From Thermomonas aquatica (lineage in GTDB: Bacteria > Pseudomonadota > Gammaproteobacteria > Xanthomonadales > Xanthomonadaceae): a stretch of DNA of 64,000 nucleotides. Location of the stretch: assembly GCF_006337105.1 (NCBI RefSeq), contig NZ_CP040871.1, forward strand, positions 2,374,501-2,438,500, read 5' to 3'. Below, piece by piece: positions 1 to 10,053 of this stretch; position 1 is the stretch's first letter; every line of letters starts with the position of its first letter. A model generated the notes under the pieces. It did no database searches. It saw nothing but the letters and a program-made list of their open reading frames with translations, and was not told where the DNA came from. The translations under genes were made by a program, and so were the position numbers.

Positions 1-90
1 GATCGCGGCGTCCGCCGCGCCGGCGGCGTGGACCACGTAGCTCCAGGTGTTGCTGTCGGCGTGGAAGAACGGCTGGACGATGGGCGTCAT
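1..90 (-). CDS. MBL-fold hydrolase / persulfide dioxygenase, N-terminal fragment
   Basis: Only the first 30 codons are inside the window; the gene runs off the left edge. The start codon is the complement of 88-90 and the peptide opens MTPIVQPFFHADSNTWSYVV. That opening is typical of the metallo-beta-lactamase-fold proteins of the ETHE1/Blh persulfide dioxygenase type, which oxidise glutathione persulfide during sulfide detoxification. The zinc-binding HxHxDH motif lies outside the window, so the call rests on the N-terminus and on the context: the gene is divergent from a BigR-like persulfide sensor across a perfect palindrome. A generic MBL hydrolase is the alternative. Confidence 0.6.
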   Translation of the reverse strand, partial: MTPIVQPFFHADSNTWSYVVHAAGAADAAI

Positions 91-121
91 GGCGGCATTC
101 CGGGGCGGCATCGAAATCAGG

Positions 122-140
122 TTTTGCTAAATTAGCAAAA
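122..140. promoter_or_regulatory. Perfect 9-1-9 palindrome, candidate BigR operator
   Basis: TTTTGCTAA at 122-130 and TTAGCAAAA at 132-140 are exact reverse complements around a single A at 131. The site lies in the 59-bp gap between the divergent MBL-fold gene and the ArsR-family regulator, in AT-rich sequence that stands out from its surroundings. ArsR-family repressors such as BigR and SqrR bind AT-rich dyads at their own promoters, so this is very probably the autoregulatory operator that also controls the divergent gene. The assignment is inferred from position and symmetry. Confidence 0.75.
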
Positions 141-149
141 TCTAATAAT

Positions 150-509
150 ATGGCAAGCGTTCCCGCCCGCAAAGCCGAGATGCCCCGCACCGCCATCGCC
201 CAAGCCCCCGACCTGGCCCGCATGCGCAGCCACGCGCAGGAGGCCGCCGGCCTGCTGCGTTCGGTCGGCAATCCGCAACGCCTGCTGATCCTGTGCGAAC
301 TGGTGGGCGGCGAAGTGGGCGTCGGCACGCTGCTGCAGCGGATGGCGTTGTCGCAATCGGCGCTGTCGCAGCACCTGGCGCTGTTGCGCGAAGCCGGCCT
401 GGTCACGGTGCGGCGCGAAGGCGTGCAGGCGTTCTATGCCCTCGCCGAAGGCCCGGTGCGGCCATTGATGCGCACCCTGCACGACATCTACTGCGGAGAC
501 GCCCGATGA
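150..509 (+). CDS. bigR: ArsR-family persulfide-sensing repressor (BigR/SqrR type)
   Basis: This 119-residue winged-helix regulator has the ArsR recognition helix around residues 67-82 (ALSQSALSQHLALLREAGLV). Two cysteines, C49 (LLILCE) and C115 (DIYCGD), are 66 residues apart. That is the spacing of the redox dithiol in BigR and SqrR, which forms a disulfide or tetrasulfide with persulfides and then leaves DNA. No metal-binding CxC is present. A palindrome ends 9 nt before the start, and the next gene overlaps by ATGA. The start is uncertain: 150 has no ribosome binding site, and the ATG at 180 would put the cysteines at 39/105, close to the family numbering of about 41/107. Confidence 0.85.
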   Translation: MASVPARKAEMPRTAIAQAPDLARMRSHAQEAAGLLRSVGNPQRLLILCELVGGEVGVGTLLQRMALSQSALSQHLALLREAGLVTVRREGVQAFYALAEGPVRPLMRTLHDIYCGDAR

Positions 510-1042
510 AGATGGAATTGCCGTTGTTGCTGCCGATCCTGCTGGCCTGCGCCGCCTGCGCCACGCCCGAACCCGCCGTAGTCCCGGAGACCGCCGCCAT
601 GCACGACCTGCCCGTTCCGCAACTGCACGTGCCGCGCGCGGGGCTGGTCACCGGCGGCCAACCCGAGGCCGTGGCATGGACCGTGCTGGCGCGGCGCGGG
701 GTCGCCACCGTCGTCAACCTGCGCCCGGCCGCGGAAATGGCGGGACGCGACGAAGCGGCGGAGGTGTCCGCGGCAGGCATGGCCTACCACGCGATCCCGG
801 TGGATGGCGCGGCCGGCATCACCCTCGACAAGGCACGCGCGTTGCGCTCACTGCTGGCCGCGGCAAACGGCCCGGTGCTGGTCCATTGCGCCAGCGGCAA
901 CCGGGTCGGGGCCTTGATCGCGCTGGGCGCGGCGGATGCCGGCGTGCCCGTCGACGAGGCGCTGGCGCTCGGGCGCGCCGCCGGGATGACCGGCGCCGAG
1001 GCGCGCGTGCGCGAACTGCTGGATGCGTCCGCGCAGCCCTGA
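506..1042 (+). CDS. DUF442/tyrosine-phosphatase-like lipoprotein
   Basis: This 178-residue protein has a lipoprotein signal (hydrophobic stretch 5-18 with LLAC at 12-15). It then carries a DUF442 (beta-lactamase hydrolase-like phosphatase) fold with the P-loop HCASGNR (C128, R133), the Cys-x5-Arg active site of dual-specificity phosphatases and of related sulfur-transfer domains. The start overlaps the regulator stop as ATGA (506-509), so the two are co-translated. In Xylella-type Blh proteins a DUF442 domain is fused to the MBL dioxygenase. Here it is a separate, probably membrane-anchored product on the other side of the operator, which supports a role in sulfane-sulfur handling. Phosphatase activity is not excluded. 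Confidence 0.75.
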   Translation: MKMELPLLLPILLACAACATPEPAVVPETAAMHDLPVPQLHVPRAGLVTGGQPEAVAWTVLARRGVATVVNLRPAAEMAGRDEAAEVSAAGMAYHAIPVDGAAGITLDKARALRSLLAAANGPVLVHCASGNRVGALIALGAADAGVPVDEALALGRAAGMTGAEARVRELLDASAQP

Positions 1043-1921
1043 TCAGCCTTCGCCGATCGTCTGGTTCAGCAACTGCGCCAGCCGCCACGCCGCCTGGCGC
1101 ACGCGCTGTTCGGCCAGCGGGCGCATCGCATCCAGGTAGGCGTGATCCATCGCGTGGTTGTCTTCCGGCGGGTACAGGCCGCGCGCATCGATCAGCCGGC
1201 AGGATTCGCCGGCCCAGGCCAGCGGCATCACGTCGTACTTCGACGGCGCCGGGAACGACGGCCACGGCAGCTTGTCGAGGCGGTCGCTGTAGGCGCCCAG
1301 CTTCAGGCCGCGGCTGCCGAGGATGTAGTAGTCCCAGACCGAATGCAGGTTGGTGCCCATCACCCCGTCGACGTAGTACTTCTTCGCGTACTCCTCGGGT
1401 TGCATCGGCGTGCGCAGGCTGACCTGGAACTTGTTGCCGCCGCTGTCGGTGCGGTTGCCGGCGTGCATCGGCTGGTGCGCGTCGCCGACCAGGTGCACGA
1501 TGAACTTCAGCGCGTCGCGGCGTGCTTCCAGCGGCTGCTTGCGGTCGGCCAGGATCGCGCGCTGCGCTTCGATCGCGGCCACCACGCAGTTGCCGTCGGG
1601 GCAGTCGCGCGCGACGTCGAAGGCGCAGCCGCCGCCTTGCGCATTGATGTAATGCCAGCGCGAGGTCGCCTTGAAGCGTTCCGGGTCGTCGTTGCGCAGG
1701 TCGTCGGCCCAGGTCGCCACCCCGGCCAGGCTCGGATCCGGTTCCCCGGCCAGCAGGCGGGCGACTTCGGCCTGCGCGGCCGGGTCCAGGTGGCGCTGGG
1801 CCAGTTCGCCGACCATGCGGTGTCCCAAACCGGCCCATGCGCCGGCCGGGCCGGCAAGGGCCAGGGTGAGGAGCGCGGTGGACAGCAGGACGGCGAAGGG
1901 GTTGCGATGGACAGGACGCAT
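1043..1921 (-). CDS. Secreted S1/P1-type nuclease
   Basis: This 292-residue protein belongs to the S1/P1 zinc nuclease family, which cleaves single-stranded nucleic acids and 3'-nucleotides. A signal peptide ends around AGPAGA|W, so W29 becomes the mature N-terminus, the residue whose backbone binds zinc in P1. H34 then sits at the P1 H6 position (WAGLGHRM). Further ligand motifs are visible in order: WADD, FIVHLVGDAHQPMH, and NLHSVWDYY. The start at 1921 was chosen over an in-frame ATG 51 bases upstream because it places the signal peptide at the N-terminus. The gene is tail-to-tail with the DUF442 gene, the stops abutting at 1042/1043. It is likely extracellular or periplasmic and used in nucleic-acid scavenging. 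Confidence 0.88.
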   Translation of the reverse strand: MRPVHRNPFAVLLSTALLTLALAGPAGAWAGLGHRMVGELAQRHLDPAAQAEVARLLAGEPDPSLAGVATWADDLRNDDPERFKATSRWHYINAQGGGCAFDVARDCPDGNCVVAAIEAQRAILADRKQPLEARRDALKFIVHLVGDAHQPMHAGNRTDSGGNKFQVSLRTPMQPEEYAKKYYVDGVMGTNLHSVWDYYILGSRGLKLGAYSDRLDKLPWPSFPAPSKYDVMPLAWAGESCRLIDARGLYPPEDNHAMDHAYLDAMRPLAEQRVRQAAWRLAQLLNQTIGEG

Positions 1922-1946
1922 GGGGCCGGGCAGGGAAGGGGACGAA

Positions 1947-2997
<1,051 letters not shown>

Positions 2998-3020
2998 GCC
3001 GCGTTGCATCGATGTCCTGC

Positions 3021-3046
3021 CGAAGCCCCGCTGATGCGGGGCTTCG
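3021..3046 (+). terminator. 11-bp hairpin after gap
   Basis: CGAAGCCCCGC (3021-3031) and GCGGGGCTTCG (3036-3046) form an 11-bp perfect stem with a TGAT loop, 24 nt past the gap stop. No U-tract follows, so intrinsic termination may be weak or the hairpin may protect the 3' end. Nearly the same stem sequence recurs at 46465-46487. Confidence 0.6.
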
Positions 3047-3137
3047 AGTATCCGCGTCCTGATGGCCCGGCCGGGGGCGCCTTGCAAAACGCACGCCCAT
3101 CGCAGAGGCTGCCGGCACGGGCGAACGAAGGGCGCGG

Positions 3138-5876
3138 ATGGAAGGCTTGATCGTCTTGCTGGTGTTGGCGGTGCTGGCGGTGCCGGTGTTGCTGGTCATG
3201 GCGCTGGTGTCGGTGTCCGGGCTGAAAGCGCGGATCGCGGCGCTGGAAGTCCAGGTCGATACGTTGCAGCGCCGCGCGCGCGCCGAACAGGCGCGCGCGC
3301 CAGCGCAGGCATCGACGGCGGCGGAGCCGACCTTGGGCGAATTGATGCAGCAGGCTTCCACGGCGCAGTCCATGGCGGCGCCGATTGCAACGCCTGTCGC
3401 GGGGGCGGGCACGCCAGCCCCCGCGGCGGTGCCGGCTGCCGCTTCGCCGGCACCACGAGTGGCGCAAACGCCGGCGGCGGATCCGCTGCCGCCACCACCA
3501 CCATCGCCCAAGCGGACTTCGCCGCCCAAGCCCACGCGGCCGGACATCGTCACCGTCGTCGTGCGTGCGGTGAAGCGCTGGTTCACCGTCGGCAACGTGC
3601 CGGTGAAGATCGGCATGCTGGTGCTGTTCGCCGGCGTCGCCGCGCTGCTCAAGTACGCCTCGGACGAGGGCTGGCTGACCCTGCCGCCGGCATTGCGGCT
3701 GGCGGGCATCGCCGCCGCCGCGCTCGGTGCGCTGGTATTCGCCTGGCGCAAGCGCGACAGCAACCGCACCTTCGCGCTGAGCCTGCAGGGCGGGGCGATC
3801 GGCGTGCTGCTGCTGGTGGTGTTCGCCGCGTTCAAGAGTTTCGGGCTGTTGCCGGCCGGTGCGGCATTCGCATTGAGCGTGGTGCTGGTCGCCGGCGCGG
3901 GCATGCTGGCGGTGTTGCAGGACGCGAAGGCGCTGGCGGTGTTCGCGCTGCTCGCCGGCTTCCTCGCGCCGATCTGGCTGTCGACCGGCAGCGGCAACCA
4001 TGTCGCGTTGTTCTCGTATTACGCGGTGTTGAACGCGGCGATCGTCGGCATCGCCTGGTACAAGTCGTGGCGGCTGCTCAACCTGCTCGGCTTCGTGTTC
4101 ACCTTCGGCATCGGTACCGCGTGGGGCGCGTTCGACTATGCGCCGCACAAGTACGCCAGCACGCAGCCGTTCCTCGCGCTGTTCTTCGCCTTCTATCTGG
4201 CGATCCCGTTGCTGTTCGCGCGCCGGCGCCCGGCAGGTCGTCGCGACCTGATCGATGGCTGCCTGGTGTTCGGCATGCCGCTGGTGGCGTTCTCGCTGCA
4301 GGCGGGGCTGCTGGAAGGCAGACGCATGCCGCTGGCGTTCTGCGCGCTCGGGTTGGGCGTGTTGTATGCGGCGTTGGTGTGGTGGCTGCGGCGGCGCCGG
4401 GACTACGACGTGCTGGCGCGGTCGTATGCGCTGCTGGCGGTCGGCTTCGCCACGCTGGCGGTGCCGCTGGCCCTGTCGGCGCAGGCGACCGCCTGCGTGT
4501 TCGCGCTGGAAGGCGCGGCGCTGGCGTGGCTGGGCCTGCGCCAGCAACGGCGCTTGCCGCAGTTCACCGCTGCGGGCCTGCAGCTCGCGGCCGCGTATGC
4601 GTTCGCCATCGGCATGGCGGGCGCAATGCCTGCCGCCGCGATGTTCGCCAATGCCGGTTTCATGAGCGCGCTGCTGATCGCGCTGGCCGGCTTCGCCAGC
4701 GCCTGGGCCTATCGCCACGCACGCAGCGGCGGCGACGACAACCGCGACGGCATCGCGCTGCTGTACTACGGCTGGGGTTTGGCGTGGTGGGCCGGCAACG
4801 GCATCCACGAAATCGGCCGCTTCCTCGGCAACCGCGACGAACCCGATGCCCTGCTGGCCTTCGCCGCGCTGAGCGGTTGGCTGGCGGCGGAGGTGCATCG
4901 CCGTCGCCCGGCCGGCGCGCTGGCATGGACGTCGCTGGCCGCGCTGGCGTCCGCCGCACCGTTGGCGATCTGGCAAAGCAATGCGCATGCGCAACCGTTC
5001 GCCGCCCATGGCCTGTGGGCGTGGCTGGCCTATGCGGCGCTGGGCATCCGCAGCCTGCTGTGCCTGCGCGAGGGCGGGGACAGGCCGACCGCCGCCGCCG
5101 CGCAGTTCACCTGGTGGCTGGTGTGGCCGCTGGTGGCCAGCCTGTTGCTGTCATGGCTGCCCGAACAGGTCGAGGCCTTGGGCGATGGCTGGCAGGCGGC
5201 GCTGGTCGCGTTGCCGTGGTTGCTGGTCGCCGCATTGGCGCTGTTCCGCTGGCGCTGGCTGTCGATGCCGCTGGGCGAACGCTTCGACGGCTGGCGCGGA
5301 CGCCTGCTGGCGGTGCTGTTCGCGGTGCTCGGGCTGTGGTGGCTGGTCTCGCTGTTCGAAGCCGGCGCCGCCGCGCCGCTGCCGTGGCTGCCGCTGCTGA
5401 ACCCGATGGAGCTGGCGCAACTCGCCGCGCTGGTGCTGGCCTTGCGCTGGCAGATGGGTGGCGGCCGCACCTTGCCGCCGCGGCGGATCGTGCTGCTGGC
5501 GGCGCTGGCCTTCGTCTGGGTCACCTCGGTGGTGCTGCATGCGGTGCATCACTGGGGCGGCGCGCCATGGGGCGACGCCATCCTGTCGACCAGCCTGGCG
5601 CAGACCAGCCTGACGGTGGTCTGGAGCGTGCTGGGCGTGCTCGGCTGGGTGCTGGGCTCCAGGCGCGGCCAGCGCATGCTGTGGCTGGCCGGCGCGGTGC
5701 TGATGGGCGTGGTGCTGGCCAAGCTGGTGCTGGTGGATCGCCAGCACCTGGGCAACCTGCTCGGCATCGGTTCGTTCATCGCCTATGGCCTGCTGTGCAC
5801 GGTGGTCGGGTATTTCGCGCCGGCGCCGCCGCGTGCGCCGGAAAGCGATGGCGAGCCGAGTGGAGCATCCGCATGA
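3138..5876 (+). CDS. DUF2339 polytopic membrane protein
   Basis: This 912-residue integral membrane protein has one transmembrane segment at about residues 5-27, a charged and proline/alanine-rich linker (roughly 30-130, ending in a PPPPPSPKRTSPPKPTRP tract), and then more than twenty predicted hydrophobic segments to the C-terminus. This is the layout of the DUF2339 family. The function of the family is unknown; a cell-envelope role is often presumed. The gene overlaps the downstream DUF3999 gene by ATGA (5873-5876), so the two are translationally coupled. The pair lies between gap and pgk, although nothing in either sequence suggests a glycolytic role. Confidence 0.85.
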   Translation: MEGLIVLLVLAVLAVPVLLVMALVSVSGLKARIAALEVQVDTLQRRARAEQARAPAQASTAAEPTLGELMQQASTAQSMAAPIATPVAGAGTPAPAAVPAAASPAPRVAQTPAADPLPPPPPSPKRTSPPKPTRPDIVTVVVRAVKRWFTVGNVPVKIGMLVLFAGVAALLKYASDEGWLTLPPALRLAGIAAAALGALVFAWRKRDSNRTFALSLQGGAIGVLLLVVFAAFKSFGLLPAGAAFALSVVLVAGAGMLAVLQDAKALAVFALLAGFLAPIWLSTGSGNHVALFSYYAVLNAAIVGIAWYKSWRLLNLLGFVFTFGIGTAWGAFDYAPHKYASTQPFLALFFAFYLAIPLLFARRRPAGRRDLIDGCLVFGMPLVAFSLQAGLLEGRRMPLAFCALGLGVLYAALVWWLRRRRDYDVLARSYALLAVGFATLAVPLALSAQATACVFALEGAALAWLGLRQQRRLPQFTAAGLQLAAAYAFAIGMAGAMPAAAMFANAGFMSALLIALAGFASAWAYRHARSGGDDNRDGIALLYYGWGLAWWAGNGIHEIGRFLGNRDEPDALLAFAALSGWLAAEVHRRRPAGALAWTSLAALASAAPLAIWQSNAHAQPFAAHGLWAWLAYAALGIRSLLCLREGGDRPTAAAAQFTWWLVWPLVASLLLSWLPEQVEALGDGWQAALVALPWLLVAALALFRWRWLSMPLGERFDGWRGRLLAVLFAVLGLWWLVSLFEAGAAAPLPWLPLLNPMELAQLAALVLALRWQMGGGRTLPPRRIVLLAALAFVWVTSVVLHAVHHWGGAPWGDAILSTSLAQTSLTVVWSVLGVLGWVLGSRRGQRMLWLAGAVLMGVVLAKLVLVDRQHLGNLLGIGSFIAYGLLCTVVGYFAPAPPRAPESDGEPSGASA

Positions 5877-7267
5877 AGGGCAGCTGCATGAAGGGCGTCG
5901 GCAAGGGATTGGTCTTCCTCGCGGCGATGACGGCGACGCTGGCCGCATCTGCCGGCACCGCGACCGACTATGCGACGCAATGGCCGCTGACTCTCGGCCG
6001 CGACGGCGATGGCGCGTACCGCGTCGTCCTCGATGAAACGGTGTATCGGCAATTGCAGGATCCACAACTGCGCGACCTGGTGGTGCTCAACCGAGATCGC
6101 GCCGAAGTGCCGGCCGGCCTGTTCGCGCAGCAGGATGCCGTGGCGAAGCCGGCGCAACGCATCGCCGTGCCATGGTTCGCGCTGCCGGCCGCGGCGGTCG
6201 ATGGCGGTGCGCAAGGCTGGGAACTGGTCAGCCAGGCCGATGCCGACGGTCGCCTGCGCCGGGTCGAGGCGCGCATCACCCAGCCGTCGGCGGCGGCGCT
6301 GCCGCGCAATGCCCTGCTGGTCGATGTGAGCCGCGTACGCGAGGCGATCGTCGCGTTGGAACTGCAATGGCAGCCGGTCGAAGCGCTCGACCTCGGCTAT
6401 CGGCTCGAGGCCAGCGACGACCTCGAACAGTGGCAGCCGCTGGCCACGCGCGGCCGCATGATCGACCTGCAGCGCGACGGTCGCCGCCTGCTGCACCGGC
6501 GCATCGAGTTGTACGGCCTGCTGCCGCAGTACCAGAAGGCGCGCTACCTGCGGCTCAGCCCGGATCGCAGTGACCAGCCCATCGCGATCAGCGGCGTGTC
6601 CGTCGAGCTCGCGGCCGCGCGCGCGCTGCCGCAACCGGCATGGGTCGAACTGGCCGGCAAGCGCATGAACCGCGGCAACGAAGTGGCCTTCGAATTCGAT
6701 CTCGATGGGCGGTTCCCGGTGCAGCTGGCCGATGTCGCGCTGGCCGGCAACCATGCGGTCGAGTGGCGGCTGGAAAGCCGCGACGATGGCGATGCGCCGT
6801 GGCGGCTGCGCGCGGGGCCGTGGATGGCGTATCGCGTGGATGCCGTGGGTGGCGGCAGCGCGTCGCCTGCGCGCGAACTCGACGCCATCGTGCGCGATCG
6901 CCATTGGCGGCTGCGCGCGAACGCCGAGGTGGCCGATGTGCCGACCTTGCGCCTCGGTTATCGGCCGGAGGCGGTGGTGTTCCTCGCGCAAGGCTCGGCG
7001 CCGTATGCGTTGGCTGCGGGCAGCGCCCGCGCACTACGCGCCGCCGCGCCGATCCCGCAACTGGTCGCCGAACTGCGTCGCCAACGTGGGGCGGACTGGC
7101 AGCCGGCGCCCGCCTATCTCGGCGCGGCGAAGCCGCTGGCCGGCAACGCCGCTCTAGAGCCCGCCTACGACTGGAAGTCGTGGCTGCTGTGGGCGGTGCT
7201 GGCGCTGGGCGCGCTGGTGGTGGCCGGCTTCGCCTTCAGCCTGTTGCGCAGCAAGCCGGCGGCCTGA
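5873..7267 (+). CDS. DUF3999 membrane-anchored envelope protein
   Basis: This 464-residue protein has an N-terminal signal (GLVFLAAMTATLAASAG), a long beta-rich extracytoplasmic region, and one C-terminal transmembrane segment (about 434-457) ending in LLRSKPAA. That is the DUF3999 architecture: a periplasmic domain tethered to the inner membrane from its C-terminus. The start at 5873 overlaps the DUF2339 stop. DUF2339 and DUF3999 genes commonly sit together, so the products probably form one envelope complex. The function is unknown. Confidence 0.82.
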   Translation: MKGSCMKGVGKGLVFLAAMTATLAASAGTATDYATQWPLTLGRDGDGAYRVVLDETVYRQLQDPQLRDLVVLNRDRAEVPAGLFAQQDAVAKPAQRIAVPWFALPAAAVDGGAQGWELVSQADADGRLRRVEARITQPSAAALPRNALLVDVSRVREAIVALELQWQPVEALDLGYRLEASDDLEQWQPLATRGRMIDLQRDGRRLLHRRIELYGLLPQYQKARYLRLSPDRSDQPIAISGVSVELAAARALPQPAWVELAGKRMNRGNEVAFEFDLDGRFPVQLADVALAGNHAVEWRLESRDDGDAPWRLRAGPWMAYRVDAVGGGSASPARELDAIVRDRHWRLRANAEVADVPTLRLGYRPEAVVFLAQGSAPYALAAGSARALRAAAPIPQLVAELRRQRGADWQPAPAYLGAAKPLAGNAALEPAYDWKSWLLWAVLALGALVVAGFAFSLLRSKPAA

Positions 7268-7330
7268 GCGCGGTTTGCGGCGGCCGCGCGCGGCCCGGAC
7301 AATAGGCTCCTTTGCATCGCAGGAATGCCC

Positions 7331-8506
7331 ATGACCATCGTCCGCATGACCGACCTCGACCTCGCCGGCAAGCGCGTGCTGATCCGCCAGGACCTCAACG
7401 TGCCGGTCGCCGACGGCAAGGTCAGCTCCGACCAGCGCATCACCGCGTCGATCCCGACCATCAAGCTGGCGCTGGAGAAGGGGGCGGCGGTGATGGTGAC
7501 CTCGCACCTCGGGCGGCCGAAGGAAGGCACGTGGAGCGAGGCCGATTCGCTGGCGCCGGTCGCCGCGCGTCTGTCGGAACTGCTGGGCTTCGACGTGCCG
7601 CTGGTGCGGGACTACCTCGATGGCGTCGATGTCGCGCCGGGCAAGCTGGTGCTGCTGGAAAACTGCCGCATGAACGTCGGCGAAGGCAAGGACGATGAAA
7701 CCCTGTCGAAGCAGTACGCGGCGCTGTGCGACGTGTTCGTGATGGATGCGTTCGGCACCGCGCACCGCGCGCAGGCCTCGACCCATGGCGCGATCCGCTT
7801 CGCCAAGGTCGCTGCCGGTGGCCCGCTGCTGATGGCCGAACTGGATGCGCTGGCCAAGGCGTTGGACAACCCGGCGCGGCCGCTGCTGGCCATCGTCGCC
7901 GGCAGCAAGGTGTCGACCAAACTCGAATTGCTTTCTTCGCTGGTGTCGAAGGTCGACCAGCTGATCGTCGGCGGCGGCATCGCCAATACCTTCATTGCCG
8001 CACTCGGTTACGGCGTCGGCAAGTCGCTGGTCGAAATGGATCTCATCGACACGGCAAAGAAGATCATGGCCGATGCCAAGGCGCGCGGCGCCGACATCCC
8101 GCTGCCGACCGACGTCGTCGTCGCGCCGGCGTTCGCCGCCGACGCGCCGGCCACCATCAAGCGCATCGACGAGGTCGGCGCCGACGACATGATCCTCGAC
8201 ATCGGCCCGCAGACCGCGCAGGCCTATGCCGCGCTGATCGCCAAGGCCGGCACCGTGGTGTGGAACGGCCCGGTCGGCGTGTTCGAGTTCGATGCGTTCG
8301 GCCACGGCACCGAAGCGGTGGCACGCGCGATCGCGGCCTCGCCCGCCTTCTCCATCGCCGGCGGCGGCGACACCCTCGCGGCGGTCGACAAGTACGGCAT
8401 CGAAGCCGATGTCTCGTATATCTCGACCGGCGGCGGCGCCTTCCTCGAATTCCTCGAAGGCAAGGAACTGCCGGCGGTCGCGGCACTGAAGGCGCGCGCC
8501 GCCTGA
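7331..8506 (+). CDS. pgk: Phosphoglycerate kinase
   Basis: This 391-residue enzyme transfers the acyl phosphate of 1,3-bisphosphoglycerate to ADP. Family signatures are present: RQDLNVP near the N-terminus, SHLGRPKEG, the nucleotide-binding GGGDT in the C-terminal domain, and the closing [17 protein letters not shown]. The start at 7331 was chosen over the ATG at 7325 because AGGAA at 7321-7325 is then correctly spaced. The gene lies 63 nt after DUF3999 and 76 nt before pyk. Confidence 0.97.
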   Translation: MTIVRMTDLDLAGKRVLIRQDLNVPVADGKVSSDQRITASIPTIKLALEKGAAVMVTSHLGRPKEGTWSEADSLAPVAARLSELLGFDVPLVRDYLDGVDVAPGKLVLLENCRMNVGEGKDDETLSKQYAALCDVFVMDAFGTAHRAQASTHGAIRFAKVAAGGPLLMAELDALAKALDNPARPLLAIVAGSKVSTKLELLSSLVSKVDQLIVGGGIANTFIAALGYGVGKSLVEMDLIDTAKKIMADAKARGADIPLPTDVVVAPAFAADAPATIKRIDEVGADDMILDIGPQTAQAYAALIAKAGTVVWNGPVGVFEFDAFGHGTEAVARAIAASPAFSIAGGGDTLAAVDKYGIEADVSYISTGGGAFLEFLEGKELPAVAALKARAA

Positions 8507-8521
8507 AGTCGATTGCAATGT

Positions 8522-8539
8522 CCCGCGAGCCATCGCGGG
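8522..8539 (+). terminator. Short hairpin between pgk and pyk
   Basis: CCCGCGA (8522-8528) and TCGCGGG (8533-8539) form a 7-bp stem with a GCCA loop, 16 nt after the pgk stop. No U-run follows. It may be a weak terminator or an mRNA processing/stability element between the two glycolytic genes. Confidence 0.35.
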
Positions 8540-8582
8540 TCGTTGCGCTGTGCTAGCGTGCGGGCAACAGGAGCCCGCACCC

Positions 8583-10052
8583 ATGACCCAGCCGCACCAC
8601 CGCCGCACCCGCATCGTCGCCACCCTCGGCCCGGCCACCGATCCGCCGGAGGTGCTGGAAGCGGTGCTGCGCGCCGGCGTGGACGTGGTGCGCCTGAATT
8701 TCTCGCATGGCGATCCGTCGGCGCAGGTCGCGCGCGGCGAGGCGGTGCGCGCGATGGCCGCGAAGATCGGCCGCGAGGTCGGCATCCTCGCCGACCTGCC
8801 GGGGCCGAAGATCCGCGTGGAGACCTTCGCCGCGGGCAAGGTGCAGCTGAAGGCTGGGAACCGCTTCGACCTGGTCGCCAGCCTCGACGCGCCGCCCGGC
8901 GACGAGACCCAGGTCGGCGTCAGCTACCTCGAACTGACCGGCGACGTGAAGCCGGGCGACGTGCTGCTGCTCGACGACGGCATCGTGCAGCTGCAGGTCG
9001 ACGCGGTGCAGGGCGAGCGCATCGTCACCACCGTGCTCAACGATTGCGTGCTGTCCAACCGCAAGGGCCTGAACAAGCAGGGCGGCGGCCTGTCGCTGGG
9101 CGCGATCACCGAGAAGGATCGCGAGCTGATCGCGATCGCCGCCGGGATGGAAGTCGACTTCATCGCGGTCTCGTTCTGCCGCAACGCCGAGGACATGCAC
9201 GAGGCGCGTCGCGTGGCCAAGGCGCACGGCAGCAATGCCGCGCTGGTGTCGAAGATCGAGCGAGCCGAGGCGATCGAGAACCTGGCCGAGATCGTCGACG
9301 CCAGCGACGTGGTGATGGTGGCGCGCGGCGACCTCGGCGTTGAGATCGGCGATGCCGAACTGCCCGGCCTGCAGAAGAAGATCATCCGCGAAGCGGTGGC
9401 GCGCGAAAAAGTGGTGATCACCGCGACCCAGATGCTGCAGTCGATGGTCGACAGCCCGATCCCGACCCGCGCCGAGGTGCTGGACGTGGCCAATGCGGTG
9501 ATCGACGGCACCGATGCGGTGATGCTGTCGCAGGAATCCGCCGCCGGCAGTTGGCCGGTGAAGGCGGTCGAGGCGATGGCGCGGATCTGCGTCGGCGCCG
9601 AGAAGCAGTTCGTCGCCGATACCGACTTCGAACAGGCGCGGCGCGGGCTGGAACGCGCCGACCAGGCGATCGCGATGGCGACCATGTTCCTGTCCGAGCA
9701 CATCGGCGTGCGCGGGGTGGTGGCGATGACCGAGTCCGGCGGCACCGCGCGCTTCCTGTCGCGCTTCCGCTCGGCGGTACCGATCTACGCGTTCTCCCGG
9801 CATGCGCCGGCGCGCCGCAAGATGGCGCTGATGCGCGACGTGTTCCCGATGGACTACGACAGCCGCGGCCAGACCCCGCGCGAAGCCGCGCGCGGCAGCA
9901 TCCGCATGCTGGTCGAGGCCGGTTGGCTGGAACCCGGCGACCGCGTGGTGTTCACCAGCGGCGAGCACATGGAAACCCGCGGCGCGACCAATACCCTGCG
10001 CCTGCTGGAAATCGGCGTGGACGGGCGGGCGGAGGGGCTTGGGGAGCTCTAG
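8583..10052 (+). CDS. pyk: Pyruvate kinase
   Basis: This 489-residue enzyme converts phosphoenolpyruvate and ADP to pyruvate and ATP. The motifs RLNFSHG, DLPGPKIR, the substrate/metal loop MVARGDLGVEIG and ATQMLQSM are all intact, and the C-terminal regulatory domain (SGGTARFLSRFR onwards) is complete. The start at 8583 follows an AGGAG. The TAG stop (10050-10052) lies within the 6-bp target duplication of the adjacent IS481-type element, so the insertion left the reading frame exactly intact. The original intergenic region to fba was only about 100 bp. Confidence 0.96.
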   Translation: MTQPHHRRTRIVATLGPATDPPEVLEAVLRAGVDVVRLNFSHGDPSAQVARGEAVRAMAAKIGREVGILADLPGPKIRVETFAAGKVQLKAGNRFDLVASLDAPPGDETQVGVSYLELTGDVKPGDVLLLDDGIVQLQVDAVQGERIVTTVLNDCVLSNRKGLNKQGGGLSLGAITEKDRELIAIAAGMEVDFIAVSFCRNAEDMHEARRVAKAHGSNAALVSKIERAEAIENLAEIVDASDVVMVARGDLGVEIGDAELPGLQKKIIREAVAREKVVITATQMLQSMVDSPIPTRAEVLDVANAVIDGTDAVMLSQESAAGSWPVKAVEAMARICVGAEKQFVADTDFEQARRGLERADQAIAMATMFLSEHIGVRGVVAMTESGGTARFLSRFRSAVPIYAFSRHAPARRKMALMRDVFPMDYDSRGQTPREAARGSIRMLVEAGWLEPGDRVVFTSGEHMETRGATNTLRLLEIGVDGRAEGLGEL

Positions 10053-10053
10053 C
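10048..10053. repeat. Target-site duplication TCTAGC, left copy
   Basis: TCTAGC directly precedes the TGTG terminus of the insertion sequence and is repeated at 11077-11082. It fits the NCTAGN target described for IS481. It contains the stop codon of pyk on the plus strand and the stop codon of the transposase on the minus strand. Confidence 0.9.
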
